Below are positions 1-9,331 of a stretch of DNA of 36,061 nucleotides, piece after piece (position 1 is the stretch's first letter; the number at the start of each line of letters is the position of its first letter). The stretch covers positions 1 through 36,061 of the forward strand of contig JAJVIN010000061.1 of NCBI GenBank assembly GCA_022071945.1, in the 5' to 3' direction. The stretch comes from Thermoanaerobaculia bacterium (GTDB lineage: Bacteria; Acidobacteriota; Thermoanaerobaculia; UBA5066). The position numbers were made by a program, and so were the translations under genes. The notes below the pieces were generated by a model. It made no database searches. It was given only the letters and a program-made list of their open reading frames with translations, and was not told where the DNA came from.

Positions 1-119
1 CTCCTGCACACAGGACCTCCTGCACACAGGACCTCCTGCACACAGGACCTCCTGCACACAGGACCTCCTGCACACAGGACCTCCTGCACACAGGACCTCC
101 TGCACACAGGACCTCCTGC
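1..119. repeat. 16-bp tandem repeat array (7 full copies plus a partial), continues left of the window
   Basis: A 16-bp unit, ctcctgcacacaggac, repeats head to tail seven times (1-112), and a partial eighth copy ends at 119. The copies are identical and there are no spacers. Each unit can form a small hairpin with a 5-bp stem (TCCTG/CAGGA) and a CACA loop. On the minus strand each unit carries AGGAGGTC, which resembles a Shine-Dalgarno core. A 16-bp period is not a multiple of three, so a coding repeat is unlikely. The array runs off the left edge, so its full length and left flank are unknown. Function is unknown. Confidence 0.95.
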
Positions 120-319
120 GGACACGGGTATCCCTCTCGGATCGCGGGTCCCGGACCGCAGGACCTGCCGACCACCGGTGCGCGGGTCGACTCCGAGATC
201 GCAGATCGAGGCCCGCGGTCTTTCGTTCTCGAGCCCCTGGGCGCGTAAACCCATTCGGGCCCACCTCCGTCCAAGTCGTGTCAGACTCTCGAAGCTCAGC
301 CCGCAAGAGGAGTTCTCGA
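120..319. other. Intergenic stretch upstream of the propeller gene
   Basis: No convincing gene is seen on either strand. It contains a short palindrome with a 5-bp arm (GCAGG-A-CCTGC, 158-168) that echoes the repeat array. The ribosome binding site of the next gene is at about 304-311. No clear promoter hexamers were found. Confidence 0.5.
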
Positions 320-3085
320 ATGCCGAAACCGCTCGTTTCTCTCGCCTGGTGCTGTGCTTTGCCGGCCATTCTCTTCGTGTCGGAGGCGCACGCTCAGGGT
401 CCGGCATCCTGCACCGGGAGCGGACGTCCGCCTGGCAAGCAGGGTACCGAGGCCACCGGCTCCGTCTACGCGGCCGCATCGACCGCGGGGGAACCCGTCC
501 TGAAGACGGGGCAGGAGGCGGACATCCTCCTGTCCGGGGTCGACTTCGACAATGCGGGAGGACCCCTCCTCTTCAATCACAACGGGGGCATCTCCTCTGA
601 CGGACGCCGGCTCCTGCTCTGCGACCGGAACAACAACCGGGTTCTCGTCTGGGCGAGCCTCCCGGGAGGCAACACGCCACCGGATCTCGTTCTCGGCCAG
701 CCCGACTTCGTCCGCAACAACCCGGGCACGGGCCGCAACCAGATGAACTGGCCGATCGCCGTTCACACGGACGGCACGCGCGTTCTGGTCGCTGACGCCT
801 ACAACGACCGGATCCTGATCTGGAACACATTTCCCACCCGCAACGGGCAGCCCGCCGACCTCGTCCTGCAGTCGGCTCCACCGCAGCCCCCCGCGGCCAA
901 CCCACGGACGCAGTGGGGCTGGCCCTGGGGAGTCTGGAGCGACGGGACGCGCGTCGTCGTGACGGGGACAGGCAGTTCCGCGGTCCTCATCTGGAACTCG
1001 TTCCCGGTTCGTGACGACCAGCCCGCCGACCTTCGTCTGACGGGCGGCGGGAAGCTCGGAACGCCGCGCGGGGTGATCACCGACGGAAAGAGCCTCATCG
1101 TTGGAGACCACAATGCGCGCGCGGCCGCCGGCCAGCCAGGAACGCTCTTCGGCAACTGGGTCTGGAAGACCTTTCCGACCACCGAGGACGCCTTGCCGGA
1201 CTACTTTCTCCAGGACCCTTGCGACAACAACGCCGGCCAGATGAACGGGGAGTTCCTCGCGGACGGCCGGCTGGCCCTCATCGGCAAGAGTCTCTACTTC
1301 TGGAACTCCGTCCCGGCGAGCGCGACCACACCGCCCGCCCTCACCGTGGACTGGCCGTTCTTCGGCGGCGACGGCTCCGACATCACCGAGGCCGGTACTC
1401 GTCTCTACATATCCACCGCCAACGCCAACCGGATCGTCCTGTACGAGGCTCCGCCAGTCTCGGCTACCCAGGCGCCCGGCGTCGCGATCGGTTCTCCTGA
1501 TCTGGCCACGAATACCCTCGACACGGCCTTCATCATCAGTAACCCGGTCCCGGCATCCAACGGCAAGAACCTCTTCGTCACGTCCGACTTCGACAGGCGC
1601 CTCTACATCTGGAGGTCGCTGCCGGGGGAATCCGGGGCGCACCCCGATTTCGTCTACCACCTCCAGGAGGGCCCCTGGGACATCGCGCTCCACGGGGAGA
1701 CACTGGCCGTGGCGGGGGCTCGGGCCGCGAGCATCTGGAAGACCCTTCCCATCGACGGACGCGCTCCGGACGTCACGTTCCAGGGCAAGGCCGGCAGCCA
1801 GACCTTCCAGAGGTTCTCCGGTGTCGCCCTCGACTCCACCAACCTCTACCTCTCCGATCCGGACGCCGGGAAGATCCACGTCTTCCGGGGGATTCCGGGG
1901 ACCAGCGACAGTCCCGCCCTCTCGCTCGACCTTCCGGGTGCGATGCGGCTCGACAGTGACGGCACGTGGCTCGTCGCCACCTGCACGACTCAGCCGGAGC
2001 GGCAGGTCGTCATCTACCGGATCTCCGACCTCAGAAGCGGCAGCCAGGGCCAGGCCCTTCCGACCACGGCCGTCCGGGTGAACCTCCCGCAATACGCAAC
2101 CGTTTACGCGGGCCGGCTCTTCGTCGGGGATACGAACTTCAATCGTGTCCTCTCCTGGAACCGGGTCGAGGATGCTCTGGCGGGGAAGGCCCCCGACCTC
2201 GTGCTCGGCGCGGAGGATCTCGCGCCGCAGCCGCCGCGGATCGGGAAGAAGACCCTCTTCTGGCCCGGCGCACCCGTCTTCGACGGCCGCTACCTCTGGG
2301 TCGGCGAGTTCAAGTTCTCGGAGCGGCTCCTGAGATTCGGCGGCGGCTCCGTCGCCGAACCCGCGCTGGACACCGTCCGTTTCGTGCCCGCCGCCGCGAG
2401 TGCGGCGGGCGCCGCCGGCGCCCAGTGGCTCACGACGCTCACGATCCTGAATCCCGACCGCTCCAAGGGGCGAATGGTGAAGCTCTCCTTCCTGCCCGCC
2501 GGTCGGGACAACCGCACCGTTCCCGAGACCACTGTCGAGATTCCCGCGGGCCGGGCAGTCGTCCTGAAGGACGTCGTCGGCGAGACGCTCGGCCAGAGTG
2601 GAAGCGGCGGCCTGCGTTTACGCGCCGACGGGGACCTCCTCGCATCCTCCCGGACGCAAGACGTCTCCGCTGGCGCCGGCGCCGTCACGGGCGTCGACGT
2701 GGAGGCGCTCTCCACTTCGGCCGCTCTCTCTTCGGGTCTGATCTTCCCGCTCAGGAACCAGCCTGGCGATACGGGCGTGCGGACGAACGTCGGATTCCTG
2801 AACCCTTCCGAAGAAGCCGCCGTCGTGGAGACGGAACTGATGGACCTCGCGTCCGGAACGTCTCTCGGGACCATCCGGGCCGAGTTGCCTCCGCTCGGGT
2901 TCACCCAGATCTCGGACGTCTTCGGCGCCGTGGGTCACGCCACCCCGTTCGAGGCCGCCGGCCTCAGGTTCACGAGCACGAAACCGGTCTTCGGATTCGG
3001 AATCGTCCTCGAGAACGCGTCGAACACGGGACGCTGGGTTCCGGCGTCATCCACGCTGCTCGGTCTGGCGGACGCCGTCCGCTGA
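320..3085 (+). CDS. Secreted NHL-like beta-propeller protein with C-terminal surface repeat module
   Basis: Predicted secreted protein of 921 aa. ATG 320 is chosen because AAGAGGAG lies about 8 bp upstream and the protein then opens with a normal signal peptide (MPKPLVSLAW, hydrophobic core, cleavage near AHAQ). A GTG at 278 in the same frame would add 14 residues and put the signal off the N-terminus. Residues of about 55-670 hold many repeats with the pattern DG-x-LLVxDxxNNRVLVW...P(A/P)DLVLGQP, typical of NHL/SMP-30-like propellers. Residues of about 690-921 hold two copies of a beta-rich module (TLTILNPD..., VGFLNPS...) ending FGFGIVLENAS...GRW, also found in related form in the proteins at 3184-8964 and 12516-15311. 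No sorting signal is seen. The gene converges on the 3184-8964 gene. Ligand and role are unknown; binding or surface structure is an inference. Confidence 0.9.
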   Translation: MPKPLVSLAWCCALPAILFVSEAHAQGPASCTGSGRPPGKQGTEATGSVYAAASTAGEPVLKTGQEADILLSGVDFDNAGGPLLFNHNGGISSDGRRLLLCDRNNNRVLVWASLPGGNTPPDLVLGQPDFVRNNPGTGRNQMNWPIAVHTDGTRVLVADAYNDRILIWNTFPTRNGQPADLVLQSAPPQPPAANPRTQWGWPWGVWSDGTRVVVTGTGSSAVLIWNSFPVRDDQPADLRLTGGGKLGTPRGVITDGKSLIVGDHNARAAAGQPGTLFGNWVWKTFPTTEDALPDYFLQDPCDNNAGQMNGEFLADGRLALIGKSLYFWNSVPASATTPPALTVDWPFFGGDGSDITEAGTRLYISTANANRIVLYEAPPVSATQAPGVAIGSPDLATNTLDTAFIISNPVPASNGKNLFVTSDFDRRLYIWRSLPGESGAHPDFVYHLQEGPWDIALHGETLAVAGARAASIWKTLPIDGRAPDVTFQGKAGSQTFQRFSGVALDSTNLYLSDPDAGKIHVFRGIPGTSDSPALSLDLPGAMRLDSDGTWLVATCTTQPERQVVIYRISDLRSGSQGQALPTTAVRVNLPQYATVYAGRLFVGDTNFNRVLSWNRVEDALAGKAPDLVLGAEDLAPQPPRIGKKTLFWPGAPVFDGRYLWVGEFKFSERLLRFGGGSVAEPALDTVRFVPAAASAAGAAGAQWLTTLTILNPDRSKGRMVKLSFLPAGRDNRTVPETTVEIPAGRAVVLKDVVGETLGQSGSGGLRLRADGDLLASSRTQDVSAGAGAVTGVDVEALSTSAALSSGLIFPLRNQPGDTGVRTNVGFLNPSEEAAVVETELMDLASGTSLGTIRAELPPLGFTQISDVFGAVGHATPFEAAGLRFTSTKPVFGFGIVLENASNTGRWVPASSTLLGLADAVR

Positions 3086-3183
3086 AGAAGGTCTCTTTCG
3101 GCCGGGAAGTGGTTTCGGCGGGGCTGTGGGCCCACGCCGCGACGGAGCGGCGCCGGGCTTGGAGACCCTCGTCCTCCCTGTTG
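3086..3183. other. Intergenic region between convergent genes
   Basis: Ninety-eight bases separate two convergent stop codons. It contains a 10-bp palindrome GTGGGCCCAC (3126-3135) and a distant GGTCTC/GAGACC pair. No classical hairpin plus T-tract terminator is visible. Confidence 0.4.
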
Positions 3184-6100
3184 TCACGGCCCCTCGTCGA
3201 TCGCCGACATCGGCACGAACGCACCGTCACCGGAACGCTGGCCGGGAGCACCCCCGTCATTGACGGCCGCGTACGCGAGGAAGGAGTTGTTCCCCGAGAC
3301 CTTCGACACGCGCGCGTAGCCGCTCGTGACGCCCGGGGCATGGTTCGCCAGGACGGTCGTGAGTTGTTTCCATCCGCGCGCAGGGACACCCTCGTCAATT
3401 GTCTTGACCTCTCTTCCCGTCGCGCCGTCGAAGAGGGTGATCCGGAGAACACTGTCACTGGCATCGACATCACCATTGTTGACGAGTGCGAGATTGGTCC
3501 TGTTCTCCTCGTCCTGAAGCAGGCCGAGTAGCCAGGCGCTGGATCTGGCGGTCCCCCAGGGTACGGCGCCGTAGAAGACCCCGTATCTCCCACCACCTCC
3601 TTCGGAAGACGTCCGTGCCCCCAGGAAGACATCGCCGCCGTCGACGGTTGCCACGAGAGCACCCGCATAGGAGCCCGGGGTTCCGACACCCGGCGTGCCT
3701 CGATCGCGCAGGTACTTCACGAGTTCAGGAATGAGGATCTGTTGTCCCGGGGAGAGGTCCAGGACGAATGACGCCGTTCGGTCCGGTGTCGTCAGGCCAT
3801 CCGCCCTCCACCGCAGTCGAACCGTCTTCCTCCCGGTGCTCCAGTTCGTCGCCACGAGTTCGCTTGCATAGGTCGCGGTTTCCACGATCACGGGAAGCGT
3901 CAGGCCGGTCTTGCCAGCGAGGCTCGCTTGCGGGAGTGCGGCCACGTAGGAGCCGTCCGAGTTGGCCTGGTCATTGATGACGCCGTAGGCCCACCACGGA
4001 GCGGTCCCTGAAATCCGCTCGACCTTGACGTAGCCGTTTGTGACGGTTGGCCCAGCCACCGCCAGCACGTTGGTCAATTGCCGAAAGCCCCCCGGCGCGA
4101 GCCACACTTCCTGACTCGAGGAGGCCGGTGTGCCAGGGTCTCCAGAGATCACGGTCACGCGGAGGCCGACGTCGCCCTCGCCGGCTCTGCCCGCGTTGAT
4201 GAAAGCGGCATTCGATCTGTCCGTGCCGGTCTGTCTCAGCCCGCAAATATAGGCGACGCCGTCGCGGAGCATCCCCTCGGGCGGGAGGGCACTGTACGCC
4301 AGCCCCGCACGCCCTTCCGGAACGACAGAAGCGGTCCTCACAGTGGCGCTGGCTGCCGTTGAACTCCCCTGATTCTTGAACGTCATTCGCAGGGTCCCGC
4401 CGCGGTTGCCACTGGCTGGGAGGTCGATACCCAGCGACCTCAGATAGCTCATCGCGTCGGGGAAGACGACCTGCCCGCCAGCCGGGATGACATCCACACC
4501 CGTTCCTGCGCCAGACCCGAGGGCCGCCGTGTAGGTGATCTCGGCGATGGCATCCGTCGTTCCTCGATTGGTGAGAGTCAGCTCGGAGGTGAAGAACGAA
4601 TCGCTCTGTCCCTGGCTGGAAAGGACGATGGGCACGAGGGCGCGGCCGTCCGGCTCGGCGCCGTCCTGGCTGACGGACGCCGACAACCCCGCGACGGAGA
4701 TCGCGGCCGACCGTGCCGACGTCGAGGCATTGGCACTGACGGTCCAGGTGACTGTGCCGTTGCCAGTTCCGCTCGCGCCCGTCAGGGTGACGAATGCCGA
4801 GTTCGAGGATGCCGTCCACGCACATCCCGCGGGCGCCGAAACCGTGAGCACTCCGCTCCCGCCGGCACTGCCCACTTCCAGTTTCGAGGGTGCGAGGGCC
4901 CAGGTGCAGCTCGAAGAAACGGGAGTGACGACACCTCGGATGAGGATGTTGACGTCGATTCGGTTCCCGCCGCTCTGCAAAGCCAGCGGGCCCTGGAAGG
5001 TCGTTCCCCCGTCTGTCGAGAACCATCCCCGGAGTCGCTGCGGCCCCGACGAATCGGCAGTGAAGCCGACGCCCAGGGCGCGGGCGTTTGCAGGAGTGCG
5101 AAGTCCGGCGTAGACGTCTCCAGAACCGATGATGGGTCCGTCGGGAAGATCGATCTCGACCCACTGGCCGAGCGCTGTCAGGGTGGGAACGGTGATGGTC
5201 CGGTTCAGGAGGAGGCCCCCCGGCTTCTGCGGGCTTGGGGCCGCGCCCGTTGGATCGAGATAGGCCACGAGCGTGACCTGGGCACCGGCCGGGCTCGGCA
5301 TGTTCAGAAACTGGGTGAAATAGACCTGAAGTTTGGTGAGCTGGGAGGGATAGCTGGGCGGAGTGATGCGCTGTACCACCGTCAAGCCGTCCTCGGCCAC
5401 GCCGGTCTCGACACTGCCGTCGTCGTAGGCGATGACCTGGCCGGTCGTGGCAGCCGTCCCCTCGCCCCGAACGGGAATCACGATGATGGCCGTTCCGGCG
5501 GCCGTTTCGGCGGCCGTTCCGGCGGCCACGGTGACGTTACCGGTGCGGATGCCTGAGGAGGCCGGGGAGAACCTGAGGGTGAGCACCTGCTGACCGCCCG
5601 GGCCGACGCTGATCGGAAGTGCCGGATTGCTCAGGCTGAAGGTGCCGTCACTCGAGACGGCGGAAGAAACCGTCAGCGGACTGCTGCCCCGATTGAAGAA
5701 GGTCACCGAGAACGTCCGGGACTGGCCAGACGCGACGCGGCCGAAGTCGACGGCCGCAGGGCTGACGTCCGCTCCCGCGGCCGCGGGAGCCGTCGCCGAG
5801 CCTCGCACGGTGATCGCGGCCGTCCTTCTCTGACGGTCCGAGGCGGTGACGTAGACAGTCGAGACCTCGCTACCGGCCCGAGAAGGGGCAAAACGAACGG
5901 TGACAACCTGCGAATTGCCCGGCGCCAGAGTGAACGGTGTCGCGGGGAAAAGCCGGGTGAATGCGCGACTTGGACTTGCGATGGCGATGACCGTCATCGA
6001 GGCATTACCGGCGTTCCGGACTGTGATCGTCCTGTCAGCCGTCGTTCCCGCCTGAACCGTTCCGAATTCCAGGCCTTCCGGGTCGACCGCGAGGCTCGCC

Positions 6101-8964
6101 GCCGTGACGTTGAACGTGACGGGTGTGCTCTGTCGCCCCTTGACGCTGACGGACACGGCAGTCGCTCCTGCCTCTACTCCCTCCGGGACGCGAGTCGTGA
6201 GTTCCGTCTCGCTCGCCGACAGGACAGATGCCGGGACGCCGCCGAAATCGATCTGATTCTCCGCGGGGACGGCGGAGAAGTTCTTGCCACGAAGCGTCAC
6301 GGGCGTTCCCACCGGGCCAGAGAGCACGTCGAGCGAGTCTATGACCGGTCTCGATGGAACGACGAAGCTGTGAGAGGTGAAGGTCTCGCGTGTCGTCGAA
6401 GGAACGAGCGACCAGTAAGTGGCCGACTCGATCGTGAGGGCTGGCCCAGGGCTGCCAGGAACACTGATCCGTGCGGTCGCCGGGTAGTCCGAGGGTGGCA
6501 TCTCGAAGTACAGCTTGCCGGCGGCGATGTCGGCTTTCCTGGTGCTGTTCCAGGACTCGAAGCCCGCTCCGAACGTCAGCTCGATGTCGACCGTCGCATC
6601 CCTGAGGGGCATTCCGGCTTCATCCAGAACGGTGACGTCGATGAGGGATCCGGGGAGCTGTGGAAGATCCTCGCGCCAGGGTCGAGCGGAGTCCGCCGGA
6701 CGGCCGATCTCTTCCGGCGGGCTCGCGTCCGCAGTGAATCTCCCATCGCCGTTTCTGTCGAAGAATGCGCCGTGCATGAGGAAGACATGGTCGAGCTTGC
6801 TCAATCCGTCGTCTCCCTTTGCCGACAGCGCCGGGTACTTGGCAGTCAACGCGGCGTACAGGGCCAGAAGGCTACGAGGCTTGCTTGCCGAAAGAAGGGC
6901 AGGGACATCCGCCAGGGGCACCGATATCTCATCCTTCAGACTCTGGCCGCCAAGGGAGCGGACGTCAGCGTTGGTGTCGACGAGATCCCAGAAGATCCCC
7001 GCGATGGCCATTTCCTCGCCTCTGGTTCCGGTGGCGACCTTCTCGTTGAATTCCAGTGTTGTCGAACCGCCGTTCTGCGGGGTCGGGGTGTTCCAGCGGA
7101 AGAGCCCCTCCGAGATCTGAGGAACTCCAGGCTCGAAGACTCTGCTGGTCGAGGCAGCCCAGAACGAGGCGAACCCCTCGTCGAGGGAATCCGAGGAGAA
7201 GTCGTTGAGGAAGCCGTCGTGGTTGACGTCGTGGGGCGTGTGCGGCGGCGTTGTCACCGGCAGCGGAGGGCGAGGCATGCGTGCGCCATACAGCTCGGTC
7301 ACGAGGTGGTGCCCGAACTCGTGCCAGATCGTGCTGGGGTTGGCGCCGGGCACGCTGTCGGCTGGCGCGAGGTAGATGCTGGAGGCTGTGAGGCAGTTCA
7401 CTCCTCCGTCCTCGGCGCAGTAGTAGCTCCCGGTTCCATTCAAGTAGATCTCGAGCGGAAGGTCGCGGGAGAGGGGAGTCACGACGTTCACGGGGTGGAA
7501 GAGATAGACCTGCCGCCAGAGGTGCCAGTAGGTCTCCGCGGCCGCCAGCGCGGAATCCATTGGGAGGGTTTGGCCTCGAGGGTCGAGCGGCGTGTCGAGG
7601 CCTCCGTCGGGGTCCGCGTCGAGGTCGAATCGCCCGCCCCCGGGGAGCGTCGATTTGGTGAAGGGCTTCCACCGCAGTTCGGTGGCAATGGCCCCTTGAT
7701 CGGGGGAAGGAGCGATCAGGATCTTCGCGTTCCGGTCGTCCGCGGCGTCCTGCATCAGGGCCTTGATACGGTATTCCTTCGACGCACTCAGCGGGGTGGT
7801 GAGCTTGAAGCAGTACTCGGCTCGTGGCGCCTCGAAGGAGCCCTTTAGCTCCGAAAGCGTCTGGGCCACGAGCGTTTCCCGCGAGCCACTGACCTCGAAG
7901 AGCTGTACGGGGACGCCGGGGAGCCAGTACTGCTCCCGTTTTCCGACTCGCTGGATCGTCCCGAAGAGAGTGCAGCCGCTGACCGGGTAGTTGAAGTAGT
8001 TGCTCGTCGCCAGCACCACCGACTCGGTGGCATCGTACAGTGTTGCCCTGACTTGCAGCTGCGTGACGTCCATCGGGATGACGGCGTCACGAATTTCGAG
8101 CGTCTGCGTGACGGGAGTCGTCGAGTTCAGGGGCGATTCCGTGACCGCAATGTCATTCCCGGCAAACGCCAGCGTGCCCGTGGTGTAGTCGTAAGCGCGG
8201 AGGGCGAGCCTTCCCTGATTGCGCGATTCCAGGCGGTATTTCGCCTGAGCCGTGAACGTGACCGTGGACCCTCCGTCGAGCCGCGTCGATGTCGTTGGCA
8301 CTGGTGACTCGATGGAGAGAGAGTCCGTGTAGAGAGTGCTCCGGTATTGAGCCTCCACGAAGATGCCGCCGGCGATGGCGCCGTCGGCGAAGACCCTGGC
8401 GTTGAGTTCAATATCGGAAGAAGTGACGATACGCCCGTCCATCATCACCTGGCTGTAGTACTTCAATTCCGAGGGGGTCACTTCGCAACTGACCGACACA
8501 GTCCCACTGCTGTTCTTGGCGATGGAGACCGTGGGGGACTTCGCGCTGCACAGGAGGGGGTCGAAGATCGAGTCGTCGCCAGCTCTGAGGTCCGCGTGGA
8601 CGAGGACGGGTTGTTCCGAGGAGTTGTCGAAGTCGATGTTGACCGTGATGGTTCCTCTGAACGGCTCGCTGAACTTCATCTTGTAGTCCGCGGCCTTCTG
8701 GGACTTGACCTGGGCCGGGAACGACAAGGTCAGCCGGCCCGAGGACTTCGCCCCGCCCCCGGGGGAGAAAGCCCTCGTCGCCTCCGGGGTTGTCGCGAAG
8801 TAGGGAGTGCCTTGAAGGCCTTCCCGGTATCCCTCGAGCCTTGTCTGGTAATACCCGTCCGCGAAAGCAGGCCAGATGCTGGCGAGCGCGGCGAAGAGGA
8901 CGATCCGTCCGGCCGGTTTCCAGAAGAACGAAGCGAGGACGAAGCGCCCAAGAACCCTGCACAC
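3184..8964 (-). CDS. Giant secreted multidomain protein, putative zinc metallopeptidase with IPT, HYDIN-like, BACON and surface repeat domains
   Basis: 1926 aa on the minus strand. The start is GTG 8964 with AGGAGG 5 bp upstream. A signal anchor or peptide (FVLASFFW...AALASIWPAFA) opens the protein. Residues of about 40-500 are beta-rich and unassigned. A WHEFGHH motif gives H548, E549 and H552, and a DEGFASFW motif gives E596, matching the HExxH-plus-downstream-Glu layout of gluzincin-type zinc peptidases. Near residues 455 and 585 are Asp-rich stretches (DLDADPDGG, DVNHDGFLND) that could bind calcium. Then come an IPT/TIG domain (about 870-960), two ASPM/SPD-2/HYDIN-like Ig domains (LEFGTVQAGTT, VDFGRVASGQS), an unassigned beta domain, a BACON domain (CAWTASSNSAFVTL) and four copies of the shared surface module to the C-terminus. 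Proteolytic activity is inferred from the motif and substrates are unknown. It may instead be mainly an adhesin or structural surface protein. Confidence 0.88.
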   Translation of the reverse strand: MCRVLGRFVLASFFWKPAGRIVLFAALASIWPAFADGYYQTRLEGYREGLQGTPYFATTPEATRAFSPGGGAKSSGRLTLSFPAQVKSQKAADYKMKFSEPFRGTITVNIDFDNSSEQPVLVHADLRAGDDSIFDPLLCSAKSPTVSIAKNSSGTVSVSCEVTPSELKYYSQVMMDGRIVTSSDIELNARVFADGAIAGGIFVEAQYRSTLYTDSLSIESPVPTTSTRLDGGSTVTFTAQAKYRLESRNQGRLALRAYDYTTGTLAFAGNDIAVTESPLNSTTPVTQTLEIRDAVIPMDVTQLQVRATLYDATESVVLATSNYFNYPVSGCTLFGTIQRVGKREQYWLPGVPVQLFEVSGSRETLVAQTLSELKGSFEAPRAEYCFKLTTPLSASKEYRIKALMQDAADDRNAKILIAPSPDQGAIATELRWKPFTKSTLPGGGRFDLDADPDGGLDTPLDPRGQTLPMDSALAAAETYWHLWRQVYLFHPVNVVTPLSRDLPLEIYLNGTGSYYCAEDGGVNCLTASSIYLAPADSVPGANPSTIWHEFGHHLVTELYGARMPRPPLPVTTPPHTPHDVNHDGFLNDFSSDSLDEGFASFWAASTSRVFEPGVPQISEGLFRWNTPTPQNGGSTTLEFNEKVATGTRGEEMAIAGIFWDLVDTNADVRSLGGQSLKDEISVPLADVPALLSASKPRSLLALYAALTAKYPALSAKGDDGLSKLDHVFLMHGAFFDRNGDGRFTADASPPEEIGRPADSARPWREDLPQLPGSLIDVTVLDEAGMPLRDATVDIELTFGAGFESWNSTRKADIAAGKLYFEMPPSDYPATARISVPGSPGPALTIESATYWSLVPSTTRETFTSHSFVVPSRPVIDSLDVLSGPVGTPVTLRGKNFSAVPAENQIDFGGVPASVLSASETELTTRVPEGVEAGATAVSVSVKGRQSTPVTFNVTAASLAVDPEGLEFGTVQAGTTADRTITVRNAGNASMTVIAIASPSRAFTRLFPATPFTLAPGNSQVVTVRFAPSRAGSEVSTVYVTASDRQRRTAAITVRGSATAPAAAGADVSPAAVDFGRVASGQSRTFSVTFFNRGSSPLTVSSAVSSDGTFSLSNPALPISVGPGGQQVLTLRFSPASSGIRTGNVTVAAGTAAETAAGTAIIVIPVRGEGTAATTGQVIAYDDGSVETGVAEDGLTVVQRITPPSYPSQLTKLQVYFTQFLNMPSPAGAQVTLVAYLDPTGAAPSPQKPGGLLLNRTITVPTLTALGQWVEIDLPDGPIIGSGDVYAGLRTPANARALGVGFTADSSGPQRLRGWFSTDGGTTFQGPLALQSGGNRIDVNILIRGVVTPVSSSCTWALAPSKLEVGSAGGSGVLTVSAPAGCAWTASSNSAFVTLTGASGTGNGTVTWTVSANASTSARSAAISVAGLSASVSQDGAEPDGRALVPIVLSSQGQSDSFFTSELTLTNRGTTDAIAEITYTAALGSGAGTGVDVIPAGGQVVFPDAMSYLRSLGIDLPASGNRGGTLRMTFKNQGSSTAASATVRTASVVPEGRAGLAYSALPPEGMLRDGVAYICGLRQTGTDRSNAAFINAGRAGEGDVGLRVTVISGDPGTPASSSQEVWLAPGGFRQLTNVLAVAGPTVTNGYVKVERISGTAPWWAYGVINDQANSDGSYVAALPQASLAGKTGLTLPVIVETATYASELVATNWSTGRKTVRLRWRADGLTTPDRTASFVLDLSPGQQILIPELVKYLRDRGTPGVGTPGSYAGALVATVDGGDVFLGARTSSEGGGGRYGVFYGAVPWGTARSSAWLLGLLQDEENRTNLALVNNGDVDASDSVLRITLFDGATGREVKTIDEGVPARGWKQLTTVLANHAPGVTSGYARVSKVSGNNSFLAYAAVNDGGAPGQRSGDGAFVPMSAIDEGP

Positions 8965-9009
8965 GATGGCCTCCTCGGGCGGCTCCCGCTCTGGAAGTCG
9001 CTTCCTGGA

Positions 9010-9015
9010 ATTCTA
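9010..9015 (-). promoter_or_regulatory. Possible -10 element for the giant secreted protein gene
   Basis: TAGAAT on the minus strand lies 46 bp upstream of GTG 8964. No good -35 hexamer is found at 16-18 bp, so this is a weak candidate. Confidence 0.3.
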
Positions 9016-9041
9016 GGGCTCTGGCCGTCCTCCTCTCCGGT

Positions 9042-9272
9042 TCATCGTCCAGTTAACACGGATTCGTCGGGAGAACCGGAGGTCCGAGATCGATGAGCCA
9101 GGCTGCTCGCCCTTTCCCGATGGGGGTGGAGGAAGCTGCCATCGGCGTACAGCAGCATTCCCGTGATCCCGTCCCGGGCCTTGTTCTGCCGCGCGACCCG
9201 GAGAAGCCGGGTCAGCTCCGCGGGAGTGAACGCAGTCTTGGCCGCGCTGCAGTAGGCGAGTTCGATCAACAT
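9042..9272 (-). pseudogene. Truncated BLUF photoreceptor domain (N-terminal half only)
   Basis: From ATG 9272 on the minus strand the frame reads MLIELAYCSAAK, then a helix (LLRVARQNKAR), then DGITGMLLYADGSFL. This is the beta1-helix-beta2-beta3 start of BLUF domains, which bind FAD and sense blue light (family knowledge). Similarity stops after about 49 residues (near 9125) and the frame runs to a stop at 9042 in unrelated sequence, so roughly the C-terminal half of the domain of about 95 aa is missing. The conserved Tyr of strand 1 is present (Y7). The positions aligned with the flavin-contacting Asn and Gln appear to be Lys (in RQNKAR) and His (after SFL). This is a relic rather than a working sensor. 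Confidence 0.7.
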
Positions 9273-9331
9273 GCGCGTGTCCGTTTCTCTCCAGAAACAG
9301 GACTCATTCCAGTGCGCTGTCAAGCTCGTCT

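Noticed and set aside
1-119. CRISPR array
   Set aside because: The units are contiguous with no spacers, and no cas genes are present.
296-2092. Long minus-strand open frame opposite the propeller gene
   Set aside because: Arg/Val/Gly-rich composition without domains or a ribosome binding site. It mirrors the codon pattern of the plus-strand gene, which has a signal peptide and clear repeats.
3126-3135. GTGGGCCCAC as a terminator
   Set aside because: A palindrome without a loop or T-tract cannot be supported as a terminator.
6370-7848. 492-codon plus-strand frame opposite the metallopeptidase-like gene
   Set aside because: It lies opposite conserved IPT and HExxH coding sequence and has no recognisable domain.
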